This document shows, piece after piece, positions 44,282 to 54,828 of a DNA stretch of 64,000 bases; position 1 is the first letter of the stretch; every line of letters starts with the position of its first letter. The translations under genes were made by a program, and so were the position numbers. Under the pieces are notes generated by a model. It was not told the DNA's origin and did not search any database. It saw only the letters and a list, made by a program, of their open reading frames with translations. The stretch lies in the NCBI RefSeq assembly GCF_002113025.1, contig NZ_NEJH01000005.1:186001-250000 (forward strand). Direction: 5' to 3'. The stretch is from Pseudomonas sp. B28(2017). Its GTDB lineage: Bacteria; Pseudomonadota; Gammaproteobacteria; Pseudomonadales; Pseudomonadaceae.

Positions 44282-45613
44282 TCAGAACTTCGCTTCGGCA
44301 TCCAGTTGCAGGGTGTTGATGTCCGAATCTTTCTTTTTGATGTTGGCGTTGGTCTGGTCCGAGGTCGCCATGAAGTAGGTCGCGCCCAGGGCGAAGTTCT
44401 TGTCCAGGTCGTAGCTCACTTTCAGCTTGCTGCCACGCGAACCGGTGAAACCGTTGGCGAAGTCGGAGTCGGTGAAGGCACCCACTACAGCGTTACGCTG
44501 CACGTCGCGGTAGTTGTAGTCCAGGTTGAAGCCGTAGACCTTGGACTTCACACCGGCCAGCCAGCCAGTGTCCTGGTCGTTGCTGGCATCGGTGTTGTTG
44601 ACGTACTGACCGTACAGCGACAGCGGTACTGGCAGGTTGGTGAAGTCCAGCTGACCAAAGCCTTCGTACAGTTTGAAGGTTTCGCCCGGGCTGTTGCCGT
44701 TGACGGCCAGGGCGCACGGCGTGGTAACAGTGCCGGAAGTAGGGCAGGCACTGCTGCTGTCGTTGTCGTAGGAGTAGATACTGCCACCCAACGTCATTTT
44801 CATGCTGTCGGTGATGGCGAAACGCGCGCCCAACTGGCCAGCGTACAGACGCAGGTCATGCTTGAACTGCACGCCTTCACCGTCGACGTTGTCCTTGAGG
44901 GTGTAGTGACCGGCGCTACCGAACAGCTCGGTGCTGCCGCTCAGCGGGTATTTGTAGGTGACGGCCAGACCTTCAGGGTTGATGTCGCTATCCCAGATGA
45001 TGTCGCCCATGCTCACCCATTGTTGTGGCATTTTGCCGCCAACCAGGTGCAGGTTCTTGATCGCGTCAGGGTGGTAGTCGATGTAACCCAGGTCCAGCCA
45101 GATCTGCTTCTTGTCGAAGTAGTTGTTCAGGTCCTGGTTGGTCGAGCGAGCGTCGTCGTTGCTGCCGGTAGCGATACGGATACCGGTGTCGACTTGCGGG
45201 TTGATCTCGCTGTAGGCACCCAGGCGGGCACGAATGCGCTGACGGTCCTGGTCCTTGTTGTTTGGCACGCCATCGTTGTGCACGGTTTCTTCACGGAAAC
45301 GTACGTCACCCTTGAACTGGGTCTTGGCGGCCCACGCCAGCTTCTGGTCGAAGGTGCTCAGTGCGTCGGTTTTCTTCGCGGTGGCCGCGATTTGCTCGTT
45401 AGTCTCTTGCTGAGCCTGACGGGCGATCTGCTGCTCTTTCTGATCCCTGGCCAGCTCGGCTTGCAGTTCGCTGTACTGCGCGTTGGTGATCGAGCCATTA
45501 GCCTTGAGCATGTCGAGCAGTTTGGCGTCGACTGCGGCACTGGCCGGAACACTCATGGCCAGCAGCAGGCCACTGCACAAGGCCGCCGCAGTTTTCGTGG
45601 AAGCAAGACGCAT
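44282..45613 (-). CDS. Putative outer-membrane porin
   Basis: A 443-residue beta-barrel protein. A signal peptide (MRLASTKTAAALCSGLLLAM, cleaved near PASA) is followed by a short coiled-coil-like stretch rich in Gln, Glu and Ala (residues 30-80: ELQAELARDQKEQQIARQAQ). Alternating beta strands run to the terminal aromatic residue (LDAEAKF, ending in Phe as outer-membrane proteins do). The layout suits the putative porin family PF16930. The N-terminal helix may reach into the periplasm or the peptidoglycan. Solute unknown. The start at 45613 is fixed by the signal peptide. Confidence 0.85.
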   Translation of the reverse strand: MRLASTKTAAALCSGLLLAMSVPASAAVDAKLLDMLKANGSITNAQYSELQAELARDQKEQQIARQAQQETNEQIAATAKKTDALSTFDQKLAWAAKTQFKGDVRFREETVHNDGVPNNKDQDRQRIRARLGAYSEINPQVDTGIRIATGSNDDARSTNQDLNNYFDKKQIWLDLGYIDYHPDAIKNLHLVGGKMPQQWVSMGDIIWDSDINPEGLAVTYKYPLSGSTELFGSAGHYTLKDNVDGEGVQFKHDLRLYAGQLGARFAITDSMKMTLGGSIYSYDNDSSSACPTSGTVTTPCALAVNGNSPGETFKLYEGFGQLDFTNLPVPLSLYGQYVNNTDASNDQDTGWLAGVKSKVYGFNLDYNYRDVQRNAVVGAFTDSDFANGFTGSRGSKLKVSYDLDKNFALGATYFMATSDQTNANIKKKDSDINTLQLDAEAKF

Positions 45614-45893
45614 ATCAATCTCCGAAGATGAGAGGGGATGACAGAGCCATCCGGGACACAACCGACCGTAAGGGGCGGAAAACAGTGGCCGGGTATAACC
45701 CGGCGCTCTAAAAACAGGCGCCAGTATCGCGATGGTTTATGACAGAGCGGTGGCAATGTGATGTCGTGTCGGTGACGATACAAAGTCGTCGTGAACTATT
45801 GAGTTAGAGCGCTGTCGTCGTTTTGCCCGTGTGCATTGCAGAGCGATAGGCGATACTCGCGGGGCTTTCACGCCATGAAGAGTGAGGACGGTG
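45614..45893. other. Divergent intergenic region between the porin and the COG3146 gene
   Basis: A 280-base gap with the promoters of two divergent genes. ATCTCCGAAGATGAGAGG next to the porin start contains its ribosome site on the minus strand (CTCATCTTCGGAGAT). No clear operator was seen. Confidence 0.45.
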
Positions 45894-47018
45894 ATGCCGT
45901 TGCAACGCCTGCAAAGACTGTCAGAAATCGCCCCGCAGACCTGGGACGCCCTGGTTCCGGAGAGTCAGCCTTTTCTGCGTCATGCTTTTTTGAGCGCACT
46001 GGAGGACAGCGGTAGCGTCGGACCTCATTCCGGTTGGCAGCCCGAGCATTTGCTGCACGTTGAAGGTGAGCGCCTGGTCGCCGCGCTGCCCAGTTATCGC
46101 AAGTGGCATTCCTACGGCGAATACGTGTTCGATCACGCCTGGGCCGATGCCTGTGCACGTGCCGGCATCGATTACTATCCCAAACTGTTGACCGCGGTGC
46201 CGTTCAGTCCTGTCACCGGGCCGCGGCTGTTGGCGGCTACGGTAGAGGACGGTTTCGAATTATTGAAAAGCCTGCCGGGCTACCTTGAGATAGAACAACT
46301 CTCCAGCGCCCACATCAACTTCACCGATCCGTTCACCGATGCGGCGCTGAGCGAGCAGCCCGGCTGGTTGCAGCGCGTTGGCTGTCAATACCACTGGCAG
46401 AATCGCGGCTACCGGGATTTCCAGGACTTCCTCGACGTGCTGAGTTCGCGCAAGCGCAAACAGATGCGCAAGGAGCGCGAGCAAGTGGCCGGGCAGGGTT
46501 TCCAGTTCGAATGGCTGGAGGGGCGGGAGCTGAGTCAGGCGCAATGGGATTTCGTCTTTGCCTGCTATGCCAATACGTACGCGGTGCGCCGGCAAGCGCC
46601 GTATCTGACGCGCGCGTTTTTCAGCCTGTTGGCCGAACGCATGCCGGAGTCGATTCGCGTGGTGCTGGCCAAACAGGGTTCACGGCCAGTGGCGATGGCG
46701 TTCAGCCTGGTGGGGGGCGACAGCTTTTATGGCCGTTACTGGGGATGCCTGGCAGAGTTCGATCGCCTGCATTTCGAGACCTGTTTCTACCAGGGTATGG
46801 ACTATGCCATCGCCAACGGTTTCCAGCGTTTCGATGCCGGAGCCCAGGGCGAGCACAAACTGATTCGTGGATTCGAACCAGTCATTACGCATTCCTGGCA
46901 CTACCTGCGGCATCCGGGGTTGAAAGCGGCGGTGAAAGATTTTCTGGAGCAGGAGCGACTGGGGGTGATGGCTTATGCAGAGGATGCGAAGTCAGCCTTG
47001 CCTTATCGACAAGGCTGA
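45894..47018 (+). CDS. COG3146-family (FemAB/GNAT-like) acyltransferase
   Basis: A 374-residue protein of the DUF482/COG3146 family, which has a duplicated GNAT fold like the peptidoglycan FemX proteins. Visible blocks are ESQPFLRHAFLSALEDSGSV near the N-terminus, SSRKRKQMRKEREQVAGQG in the middle, GRYWGCLAEFDRLHFETCFY, and FDAGAQGEHKLIRGFEPV. The true substrate is not known. ATG 45894 is preferred over GTG 45882 because GAGG sits six bases upstream of it. Confidence 0.8.
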   Translation: MPLQRLQRLSEIAPQTWDALVPESQPFLRHAFLSALEDSGSVGPHSGWQPEHLLHVEGERLVAALPSYRKWHSYGEYVFDHAWADACARAGIDYYPKLLTAVPFSPVTGPRLLAATVEDGFELLKSLPGYLEIEQLSSAHINFTDPFTDAALSEQPGWLQRVGCQYHWQNRGYRDFQDFLDVLSSRKRKQMRKEREQVAGQGFQFEWLEGRELSQAQWDFVFACYANTYAVRRQAPYLTRAFFSLLAERMPESIRVVLAKQGSRPVAMAFSLVGGDSFYGRYWGCLAEFDRLHFETCFYQGMDYAIANGFQRFDAGAQGEHKLIRGFEPVITHSWHYLRHPGLKAAVKDFLEQERLGVMAYAEDAKSALPYRQG

Positions 47019-47098
47019 TCTTCAGCGTGTCAGCTGTCTTCCTTGCCCAGCCAGCGATACGGCACGGTTTTCTGTGATCGATCGGCTTCACTGCGCCC

Positions 47099-47130
47099 CC
47101 TGTAGGAGCGAGCATGCTCGCTCCTACAGG
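47099..47130. repeat. Perfect 32-base REP palindrome
   Basis: Half-arm CCTGTAGGAGCGAGCA (47099-47114) is followed directly by its exact complement. It lies between the convergent acyltransferase and ABC transporter genes, 20 bases from the latter's stop. Same class as the palindrome at 42743, four bases longer. Confidence 0.9.
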
Positions 47131-47150
47131 TAATGTGGTCATCCTGCGGG

Positions 47151-48983
<1,833 letters not shown>

Positions 48984-49023
48984 CGGTAGTTCGCCCGCGA
49001 GCGGGCTCTCCTTTTAACGGTTT

Positions 49024-49053
49024 GAGCGTTGCCGGCAAACACCGGCAACGGCT
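49024..49053 (-). terminator. Possible terminator after ppiA
   Basis: CGTTGCCGG (49027-49035) pairs with CCGGCAACG (49042-49050) around CAAACA, 25 bases after the ppiA stop on the minus strand. The stem is strong but lacks a U-run (AAACCGTTAAAAG follows), so it may be only partly effective. Confidence 0.5.
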
Positions 49054-49077
49054 CGGACATCCTTGTCCAGCTTAGTC

Positions 49078-49641
49078 TCAGTCGATGCGCTTGGCGGACT
49101 TGATGAGCACTGGATCGGCGGGCACGTCCTTCATGCCGCCACGAACGGTGGTTGGCGAATTGACGATGATGTCGACGACATCCATGCCCTTGACCACTTT
49201 GGCGAACACGGCATAACCGGCATCACGGCCCGGGTCGAGGAAGTCGTTGTCCTTGACGTTGATGAAGAACTGGCTGGTGGCCGAATCCGGATCGGAAGTG
49301 CGCGCCATCGACAGCGTGCCACGCACGTTATGCAGGCCGTTGCTGGCTTCGTTCTTGATAGGATCCTTGGTCGGTTTCTGCTGCATCGAGGAGGTGAAAC
49401 CACCGCCCTGGGCCATGAACCCCGGGATCACCCGGTGGAAAATGGTGTTGTTGTAGAAGCCGCTGTCGACGTACTGAAGGAAATTTTTGGTACTGATCGG
49501 AGCCTTGACCGGGTCCAGTTCGATTTCGATCTGGCCGTTGGTGGTGTCCAGCAGCACATGCGGGGCCTTTTCCGGCGTCGCGGCCATCAGGTTGGCGGCA
49601 AACAGGACGGAGCCTGCGGCGAGGGCGATTTTTTTCAGCAT
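49078..49641 (-). CDS. ppiA: Periplasmic peptidyl-prolyl cis-trans isomerase (cyclophilin)
   Basis: A 187-residue cyclophilin with a signal peptide (MLKKIALAAGSVLFAANLMA). The core shows the catalytic FHRVIPGFMAQGGGF, and the proline-pocket region SATSQFFINVKDNDFLDPG, followed by GYAVFAKVVKGMDVVDII. It speeds folding at prolines in the periplasm. It follows the alpha/beta hydrolase gene with three bases between stop and start, so the two are co-transcribed. Confidence 0.94.
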   Translation of the reverse strand: MLKKIALAAGSVLFAANLMAATPEKAPHVLLDTTNGQIEIELDPVKAPISTKNFLQYVDSGFYNNTIFHRVIPGFMAQGGGFTSSMQQKPTKDPIKNEASNGLHNVRGTLSMARTSDPDSATSQFFINVKDNDFLDPGRDAGYAVFAKVVKGMDVVDIIVNSPTTVRGGMKDVPADPVLIKSAKRID

Positions 49642-49644
49642 GGG

Positions 49645-50448
49645 TCAGTGATCCTGAGTGGTGGTGTCGACTGCGGTCAGAAACTCCAGCAGCGTCTGGT
49701 TGAAGTGTTCCGGCTGGTCCAGCGGCGTGGCGTGGCGTGAATCGGCGATCACCACGAGCCGCGCGTCGGGCAGCAGTTTTACGTAGTTCTCCTTCAGTGC
49801 CACCGGTGTGTAGTCACGGTCGGCACTGACGATGAGGGTTGGACAGGTGACCTTCGAAAGTCGTTCCTGAACCCCCCAACCCACAATGGCATTGAAGCTG
49901 GCGAGATAAGCATGTTTGTCGTTTTTTGCCCAGCGCTCGGCCATCTTTTGTCGCAAGTCGGCCTGCTCGGGCTTCGGGAACAACTTGTCGCCCAGTGCCT
50001 TGCCGATGGTGCCAAGGCCAAGGATGCGCATCAGGCTCCAGCGCTTGAACCACTGCCAGTAGTCATCTCGGCTGCGCAGTCTGACCTCGGGCGCGCTGTT
50101 GACAATGCACAGGCTCTTGAGCAGTTGCGGCTGATCCACAGCCAGCTGGAAGCCGATCATGCCACCCATCGACAGGCCGACATAGTGTGTTGGCCCAAGA
50201 TCAAGGTGCTCGATCAGTGCAATCAGATCTGCGCTGAACCCGGCAATGCTGTAGCGCTCCCGGGGTTTGTCCGAACGGCCGTGACCGCGCACATCCGGGA
50301 CGATCAGCCGGTAGTGGGGGGCCAGTGCCGGGATCTGTTTTTCCCAGTCCAGCGTGCTGGAGCCCAGGCCGTGGACCAGCAGCAGCGGTGTGCCGTGACC
50401 ATATTCCTCATAGTGCAGGTTGCAACCTTCGTGTTCGAAATAGGCCAT
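49645..50448 (-). CDS. Alpha/beta-fold hydrolase
   Basis: A 267-residue hydrolase. The oxyanion region is LLLVHGLGSSTLDWE, the nucleophile elbow GLSMGGMIGFQLA (Ser in G-x-S-x-G), an acid in SADRDYTPV, and the base His in ADSRHATPLDQPEHF. The triad is complete. The substrate could be an ester or lactone but cannot be told. It lies between a LysR gene (14 bases upstream) and ppiA, all on the same strand. Confidence 0.88.
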   Translation of the reverse strand: MAYFEHEGCNLHYEEYGHGTPLLLVHGLGSSTLDWEKQIPALAPHYRLIVPDVRGHGRSDKPRERYSIAGFSADLIALIEHLDLGPTHYVGLSMGGMIGFQLAVDQPQLLKSLCIVNSAPEVRLRSRDDYWQWFKRWSLMRILGLGTIGKALGDKLFPKPEQADLRQKMAERWAKNDKHAYLASFNAIVGWGVQERLSKVTCPTLIVSADRDYTPVALKENYVKLLPDARLVVIADSRHATPLDQPEHFNQTLLEFLTAVDTTTQDH

Positions 50449-50462
50449 GCATACACTCCGTG

Positions 50463-51386
50463 TCAGGCTTGTTCGGGGGCGGCGAACGGTGCGTCCAGTG
50501 GTGCGGTGTCAAACGTACGCAGCAGTTCGATGAGAATCTGCGTGGCCGGCCCGAGCGGTTTGTCCTTGTTCGAATACAGGTAAAAGCTCGGGTTACGACT
50601 GCCGCCCTGGTCCAACGGTAGCAGCTTGAGTGTACCTTCCTTGAGTTCTCGTTCGATCATGTGCCGGGGCAGCCAGGCAAACCCCAGGCCGCTGCTGACG
50701 AACGTTGCGGCGGTGGCCAGGCTGCCGACAGTCCAGCGCTGTTCGGCACCGAGCCAGCCGACGTCCCGTGGTTGCTGGCGGCCCGAGTCGCGGATCACCA
50801 CTTGCATCTGGCTTTCCAGGTCCTGGAAGCTCAGTTCGCGGTTGAGGCGGTGCAGGGGATGCTCCGGGTGGGCGACCGCAATGAACTCGACGTCACTCAA
50901 TTCCGCGCCCAGGTACCCGGGAATACTGAACCCGGTGATGGCCAGGTCGGCCACGCCTTCGAGCAGGACTTCCTCCACACCCGACAGCACTTCCTCACGC
51001 AGACGCACCCGGCAGCCACGGCTTTGCGGCATGAACGCGGTCAAGGCGCGGACGAGGCGGGCACTCGGGTAAGCGGCATCGACCACCAGGCGCACTTCGG
51101 CTTCCCAGCCTTGCTCCATGTGATGGGCCAGGTCTTCGAGTTGACTGGCCTGTTTCACCAGTTGCCGGGAGCGGCGCAACAGCACGCCGCCGGCTTCGGT
51201 CAGCACGGCTTTGCGTCCGTCGATGCGCAGCAAGGGTACGCCGAGCTGATCCTGCATGCGTGCCACGGTATAGCTGACTGACGATTGCGAGCGATGCAGC
51301 GCTTCGGCGGCCTGGGCGAAACCACCGTGATCGACCACGGCTTGCAGCGTTCGCCATTGATCAAGGGTCACGCGGGGCGCTTTCAT
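50463..51386 (-). CDS. LysR-family transcriptional regulator
   Basis: A 307-residue LysR protein. The N-terminal winged HTH reads LDQWRTLQAVVDHGGFAQAA, then EALHRSQSSVSYTVARMQ. The effector domain runs from about residue 95, with a hydrophobic FAWLPRHMIERELKEG end. Same-strand genes follow within 14 bases (hydrolase, ppiA), and a small secreted protein gene diverges 49 bases upstream. Any of these may be its target. No inducer can be assigned. Confidence 0.9.
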   Translation of the reverse strand: MKAPRVTLDQWRTLQAVVDHGGFAQAAEALHRSQSSVSYTVARMQDQLGVPLLRIDGRKAVLTEAGGVLLRRSRQLVKQASQLEDLAHHMEQGWEAEVRLVVDAAYPSARLVRALTAFMPQSRGCRVRLREEVLSGVEEVLLEGVADLAITGFSIPGYLGAELSDVEFIAVAHPEHPLHRLNRELSFQDLESQMQVVIRDSGRQQPRDVGWLGAEQRWTVGSLATAATFVSSGLGFAWLPRHMIERELKEGTLKLLPLDQGGSRNPSFYLYSNKDKPLGPATQILIELLRTFDTAPLDAPFAAPEQA

Positions 51387-51435
51387 GTTGAGCTCCTCTT
51401 GTCCTAAGCTGGCAGCCCTTATTGGAGGCTGCTGA

Positions 51436-51750
51436 ATGAAAAAAATCTGTTGTGTGCTGCTGGCGCTGCTGCCGCTGACGGCGATGGCTTACCCGATCGA
51501 TGTGAAAAAAGACCTCAACGGCATGAAGATCGATTACCAGACCTACGACACGGATAACGACATCGGCTCCATCCAGGTGGCCAACTACGGCGACGTCGAT
51601 GCCAGCTGCAAGGCCGTTTTCATCAATGGCCCGGAAGCACCGCGGACCCGCAAAATCGACGTACCGGCCGGCAAGCACAAAAATGCCACCGCCAAATTCA
51701 CCCGCAACATCATCAAGCTGCGCATCGAGCTGACCTGCACCCCGAAATGA
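51436..51750 (+). CDS. Small periplasmic protein of unknown function
   Basis: A 104-residue secreted protein with a clear signal peptide (MKKICCVLLALLPLTAMA, cleaved before YPIDV). The mature domain is about 86 residues, mostly beta-prone, with DTDNDIGSIQVANYGDVDAS and two cysteines (SCKAV and LTCTPK near the end) that may form a disulfide. Pseudomonad homologues carry the label 3-phosphoglycerate kinase in some databases as I recall, but nothing here supports that. I see a small immunoglobulin-like envelope protein. GGAGG precedes the start. Confidence 0.75.
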   Translation: MKKICCVLLALLPLTAMAYPIDVKKDLNGMKIDYQTYDTDNDIGSIQVANYGDVDASCKAVFINGPEAPRTRKIDVPAGKHKNATAKFTRNIIKLRIELTCTPK

Positions 51751-51762
51751 CACCCGGCTCTT

Positions 51763-51792
51763 CTGTGGGAGCGAGCAGGCTCGCTCCCACAG
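51763..51792. repeat. REP palindrome
   Basis: Arms CTGTGGGAGCGAGC (51763-51776) and its exact complement (51779-51792) are separated by AG, 12 bases after the stop of the small periplasmic protein gene. Class GTGGGAGCGAG. Confidence 0.88.
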
Positions 51793-51919
51793 GGCATGTT
51801 GAGCTTATAAACGAATTTATTGATGGGTTATAGCAGTTATTTGCGCTTTTTCATCGATATGACTCTGTTTAACCTTCACTCCATCGACTTACAGCATTCT
51901 CAGATGGAGGCTACATCCC

Positions 51920-52519
51920 ATGTCCCGCGTTCTGATCATTGAAAGCAGTGCCCGTCAGCAAGACTCGGTTTCTCGCCAGTTGACTCAAACATTCATCAGC
52001 CAGTGGAAAGCCGCTCACCCGAATGACCAGATCACCGTCCGGGACCTGGCCGTCAAGCCGGTGCCGCACCTGGACATCAATCTGCTGGGTGGCTGGATGA
52101 AACCCGCCGAGCAGCGCAGCGACATCGAACAGGCGTCCCTGGAGCGTTCCAACCAGTTGACCGATGAATTGCTCGCCGCCGATGTGCTGGTCATGGCCGC
52201 ACCTATGTACAACTTTGCGATCCCCAGCACCCTGAAAGCCTGGCTCGACCATGTACTGCGTGCCGGTGTGACCTTCAAGTACACCGAAACCGGTCCACAA
52301 GGCCTGCTCAGCGGCAAGCGCGCCTTTGTGTTGACGGCTCGCGGCGGCATCTACGCCGGCAGCCCCGCCGATCACCAGGAACCGTACCTGCGTCAGGTCA
52401 TGGGCTTCATTGGCATCCACGACGTGACGTTCATCCACGCCGAAGGCATGAACCTGGGCGGTGACTTCCAGGAGAAAGGCCTGAACCAGGCGAACGCCAG
52501 GCTTTCGCAAGTGGCCTGA
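51920..52519 (+). CDS. azoR: FMN-dependent NADH:quinone/azo reductase
   Basis: A 199-residue flavodoxin-like reductase of the AzoR family, which reduces quinones and azo compounds with NAD(P)H through FMN. Visible blocks: VLIIESSARQQDSVSRQLT (phosphate loop), AAPMYNFAIPSTLKAWLDHV (FMN-binding M-Y-N-F), and VLTARGGIY. GGAGG lies 11 bases ahead of the ATG. Pseudomonads have several paralogues and the preferred substrate is unknown. It has its own terminator. Confidence 0.92.
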   Translation: MSRVLIIESSARQQDSVSRQLTQTFISQWKAAHPNDQITVRDLAVKPVPHLDINLLGGWMKPAEQRSDIEQASLERSNQLTDELLAADVLVMAAPMYNFAIPSTLKAWLDHVLRAGVTFKYTETGPQGLLSGKRAFVLTARGGIYAGSPADHQEPYLRQVMGFIGIHDVTFIHAEGMNLGGDFQEKGLNQANARLSQVA

Positions 52520-52627
52520 CCCGTTAATCGCCAGATAATCGCTGGGTGGTCTAGTGACCTGGCGCAACCCTTCAAGCCTGTACGCGCATCGAATCTCCCT
52601 TCGCACTTGTTGCTCCTGAGTGCTCTG

Positions 52628-52665
52628 GCCCGATTGAACGCTTTAGCGAGATCGGGCTTTTTTTT
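52628..52665 (+). terminator. Intrinsic terminator downstream of azoR
   Basis: GCCCGAT (52628-52634) pairs with ATCGGGC (52651-52657). The loop contains a smaller stem (CGCT/AGCG), and eight T bases follow. It lies about 110 bases after the azoR stop. Confidence 0.85.
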
Positions 52666-52693
52666 GCCTGCGATTTGGTCTGCCCCTGCAAAC

Positions 52694-52786
52694 CCTGTGG
52701 GAGCGAGCCTGCTCGCGAAGGAGGAGTGTCAGTCGACAACGGTGTTGCCTGATCCAGCGCTTTCGCGAGCAGGCTCGCTCCCACCA
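52694..52786. repeat. REP pair (REPIN) between azoR and an EamA gene
   Basis: Two REP copies in inverted orientation: GTGGGAGCGAGCCTGCTCGC (from 52697) and its exact complement ending at 52784. The arms match over 22 bases, with 44 unique bases between them. This is a well-preserved REPIN doublet, which suggests recent movement or active upkeep by a REP-associated transposase elsewhere in the genome. Confidence 0.88.
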
Positions 52787-52864
52787 TGGATTGATGTGCT
52801 GCCTGACGAGTCGCGGTAAGCAGCAAAACCCGCTATCGTCGCCGCCATTCGAAATGAGGCGAGC

Positions 52865-53731
52865 ATGGGCTATCTACTTATTGTCACGCTGATCCAGGCG
52901 TTTTCCTTCAGTTTGATTGGCGAATACCTGGCCGGTCATGTCGACAGTTACTTCGCTGTGCTGGTACGCGTGCTGCTGGCTGGGCTGGTGTTCCTGCCAC
53001 TGACCCGCTGGCGCTCGGTGGAACCGGCGTTCATGCGTGGCATGCTGTTGATCGGCGCATTGCAGTTCGGCGTGACCTACGTCTGCCTGTACTTGAGCTT
53101 TCGTGTACTGACGGTACCGGAGGTGCTGCTGTTCACCATCCTCACGCCGCTGCACGTGACCCTGATTGAAGATGCACTGAGTCGTCGCTTCAATCCCTGG
53201 GCCCTGGTCGCGGCACTGGTGGCGGTGGCGGGGGCGGCCGTGATTCGCTTTGACCGGATCAACCCGGACTTCTTCATGGGTTTCCTGTTGTTGCAACTGG
53301 CGAACTTCACCTACGCAGCGGGGCAGGTGCTCTACAAACACCTGGTCACGCGCCATCCGAGCGATCTGCCGCATTACCGACGTTTCGGCTTCTTCTACCT
53401 CGGCGCACTGGCGGTGGCGTTGCCGGCGTTTCTCTTGTTCGGCAAACAGAACTTCCTGCCCGAAGCACCGTTGCAATGGGGCGTGCTGCTGTTCCTCGGC
53501 CTGGTCTCGACCGCTTTGGGGCTCTATTGGTGGAACAAAGGGGCGTGCCTGGTCAACGGCGGTACCCTGGCGGTGATGAACAACCTGCATGTGCCGGTGG
53601 GGTTGCTGATCAACCTGCTGATCTGGAACCAGCATGAAGAACTGGGGCGGTTGTTGTTTGGTGGCTCGGTGATTTTGCTGGCGGTGTGGATCAGTCGGTT
53701 GGGAATACAAAAACCTTTGACCGTTCACTAA
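52865..53731 (+). CDS. EamA-family exporter
   Basis: A 288-residue ten-helix transporter with two EamA domains. The start LLIVTLIQAFSFSLIGEYLA and the C-terminal segment STALGLYWWNKGACLVNGG identify a subgroup annotated as carboxylate/amino acid/amine transporters. The substrate is unknown. It converges with a LysR gene. The start ATG follows GAGGCGAGC. Confidence 0.88.
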   Translation: MGYLLIVTLIQAFSFSLIGEYLAGHVDSYFAVLVRVLLAGLVFLPLTRWRSVEPAFMRGMLLIGALQFGVTYVCLYLSFRVLTVPEVLLFTILTPLHVTLIEDALSRRFNPWALVAALVAVAGAAVIRFDRINPDFFMGFLLLQLANFTYAAGQVLYKHLVTRHPSDLPHYRRFGFFYLGALAVALPAFLLFGKQNFLPEAPLQWGVLLFLGLVSTALGLYWWNKGACLVNGGTLAVMNNLHVPVGLLINLLIWNQHEELGRLLFGGSVILLAVWISRLGIQKPLTVH

Positions 53732-53732
53732 A

Positions 53733-53762
53733 CCCTGCGGGAGCAAGCCCGCTTCCACAAGG
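53733..53762. repeat. Single REP-like element
   Basis: CTGCGGGAGCAAGCCCGCTT (53736-53755) lies in ACCC...AAGG flanks. It is a worn single REP between the convergent EamA and LysR genes. The arms are imperfect. Confidence 0.65.
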
Positions 53763-53781
53763 AGTTGTGTGATCCCCTAAA

Positions 53782-54669
53782 TCACTTCGGCGCCAATTGA
53801 TCCACCAGAAACCCGATAAACGCCCGGGTTTTCTGCGGCACCCGCCGTGCCGACGAATACACCGCGTTGATGGTGATCGCCGGGGCCTGCCATTCGCACA
53901 GCACCGGCACCAGCCGCCCGGCTGCCAGCGCATCCTCGACGATGAAGTCGGGCAGCAGGGCGATGCCCATGCCGGCTTCGGCGGCCTGGGCGAGCAAGTC
54001 GCCGTTGTTGGCGTGCAACGGGCCGGTGACATTGACCCGCTGGGTTTCCTTGCCATTGCACAGTTGCAGGCTGACACCGCTCTGCAGATACCCGTAGTTC
54101 AGGCATTGATGGGCGCGCAGATCCTGCGGAGTCTGCGGGACGCCCGCGCGCTCGAGATAAGCAGGGGATGCCACCATGATGCGCGGTGCGGGCGCCAGTT
54201 GCCGGGCGATCATCGTCGAGTCCGGCATGCTGGCGATGCGGATGGTTACGTCAAACCCACCCCTTACCGGGTCGACTTGCTGGTCGCTGAGCACCAGTTG
54301 CAGCTCGATGTTCGGGTGCTGTTCATGAAACAACGGAATCAACGGCCCCAGCCGCCGAAGCCCGAACGACATCGGCGCATTGACCCGCAATACACCGCGT
54401 AACTCGCCGCTGCCGTCACGGGCGCGTTGCTCGGCCTCGTCCAGTGCCGCCAACATCTCCCGTGCTGCTTCGAAATACTCGGCCCCGGCTTCCGTCAGGT
54501 GCAGGCTGCGGGTGGTGCGTTGCAGTAATTGCACGCCGATGGCTTCTTCCAGTGCCTGAATCTGTTTACTGACTTTCGAGCGCGGCACGTCCATGGTCCT
54601 GGCGGCTGCGGCGAAGCCGTTCTCGCCGACTGTGACGACGAAGGCACGCATGCATTCGATGCGATCCAT
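53782..54669 (-). CDS. LysR-family transcriptional regulator
   Basis: A 295-residue LysR regulator with HTH RTMDVPRSKVSKQIQALEEA near residues 23-42 and an effector domain with FGLRRLGPLIPLFHEQHPNI. This is the CrgA/DmlR-like branch that often controls the divergent neighbour. The divergent gene here is an isochorismatase-family hydrolase, 159 bases away, and inverted and direct repeats lie between them. It therefore most likely regulates that hydrolase. Confidence 0.9.
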   Translation of the reverse strand: MDRIECMRAFVVTVGENGFAAAARTMDVPRSKVSKQIQALEEAIGVQLLQRTTRSLHLTEAGAEYFEAAREMLAALDEAEQRARDGSGELRGVLRVNAPMSFGLRRLGPLIPLFHEQHPNIELQLVLSDQQVDPVRGGFDVTIRIASMPDSTMIARQLAPAPRIMVASPAYLERAGVPQTPQDLRAHQCLNYGYLQSGVSLQLCNGKETQRVNVTGPLHANNGDLLAQAAEAGMGIALLPDFIVEDALAAGRLVPVLCEWQAPAITINAVYSSARRVPQKTRAFIGFLVDQLAPK

Positions 54670-54721
54670 ATTGTCCCTATTTTGGAATCAATGATTCTCG
54701 ATTTTAGGTAATTGTCCCTTT
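54670..54721. promoter_or_regulatory. Candidate LysR operator
   Basis: Between the divergent LysR and hydrolase genes lie a perfect inverted repeat GAATCAATGATTC (54685-54697) and two direct copies of ATTGTCCCT (54670-54678 and 54711-54719). LysR proteins usually bind such paired half-sites near their own promoter. The assignment is by position and symmetry only. Confidence 0.5.
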
Positions 54722-54828
54722 TGTGGCCAGCCCCTAAAGTGACATCCAAGCCGACAGCAAAGCCTCTTGCGGCAACGTCGACCAACCCTGAATTCATTCG
54801 AAAGTATCGACATCAAAAGGAACGCGCC

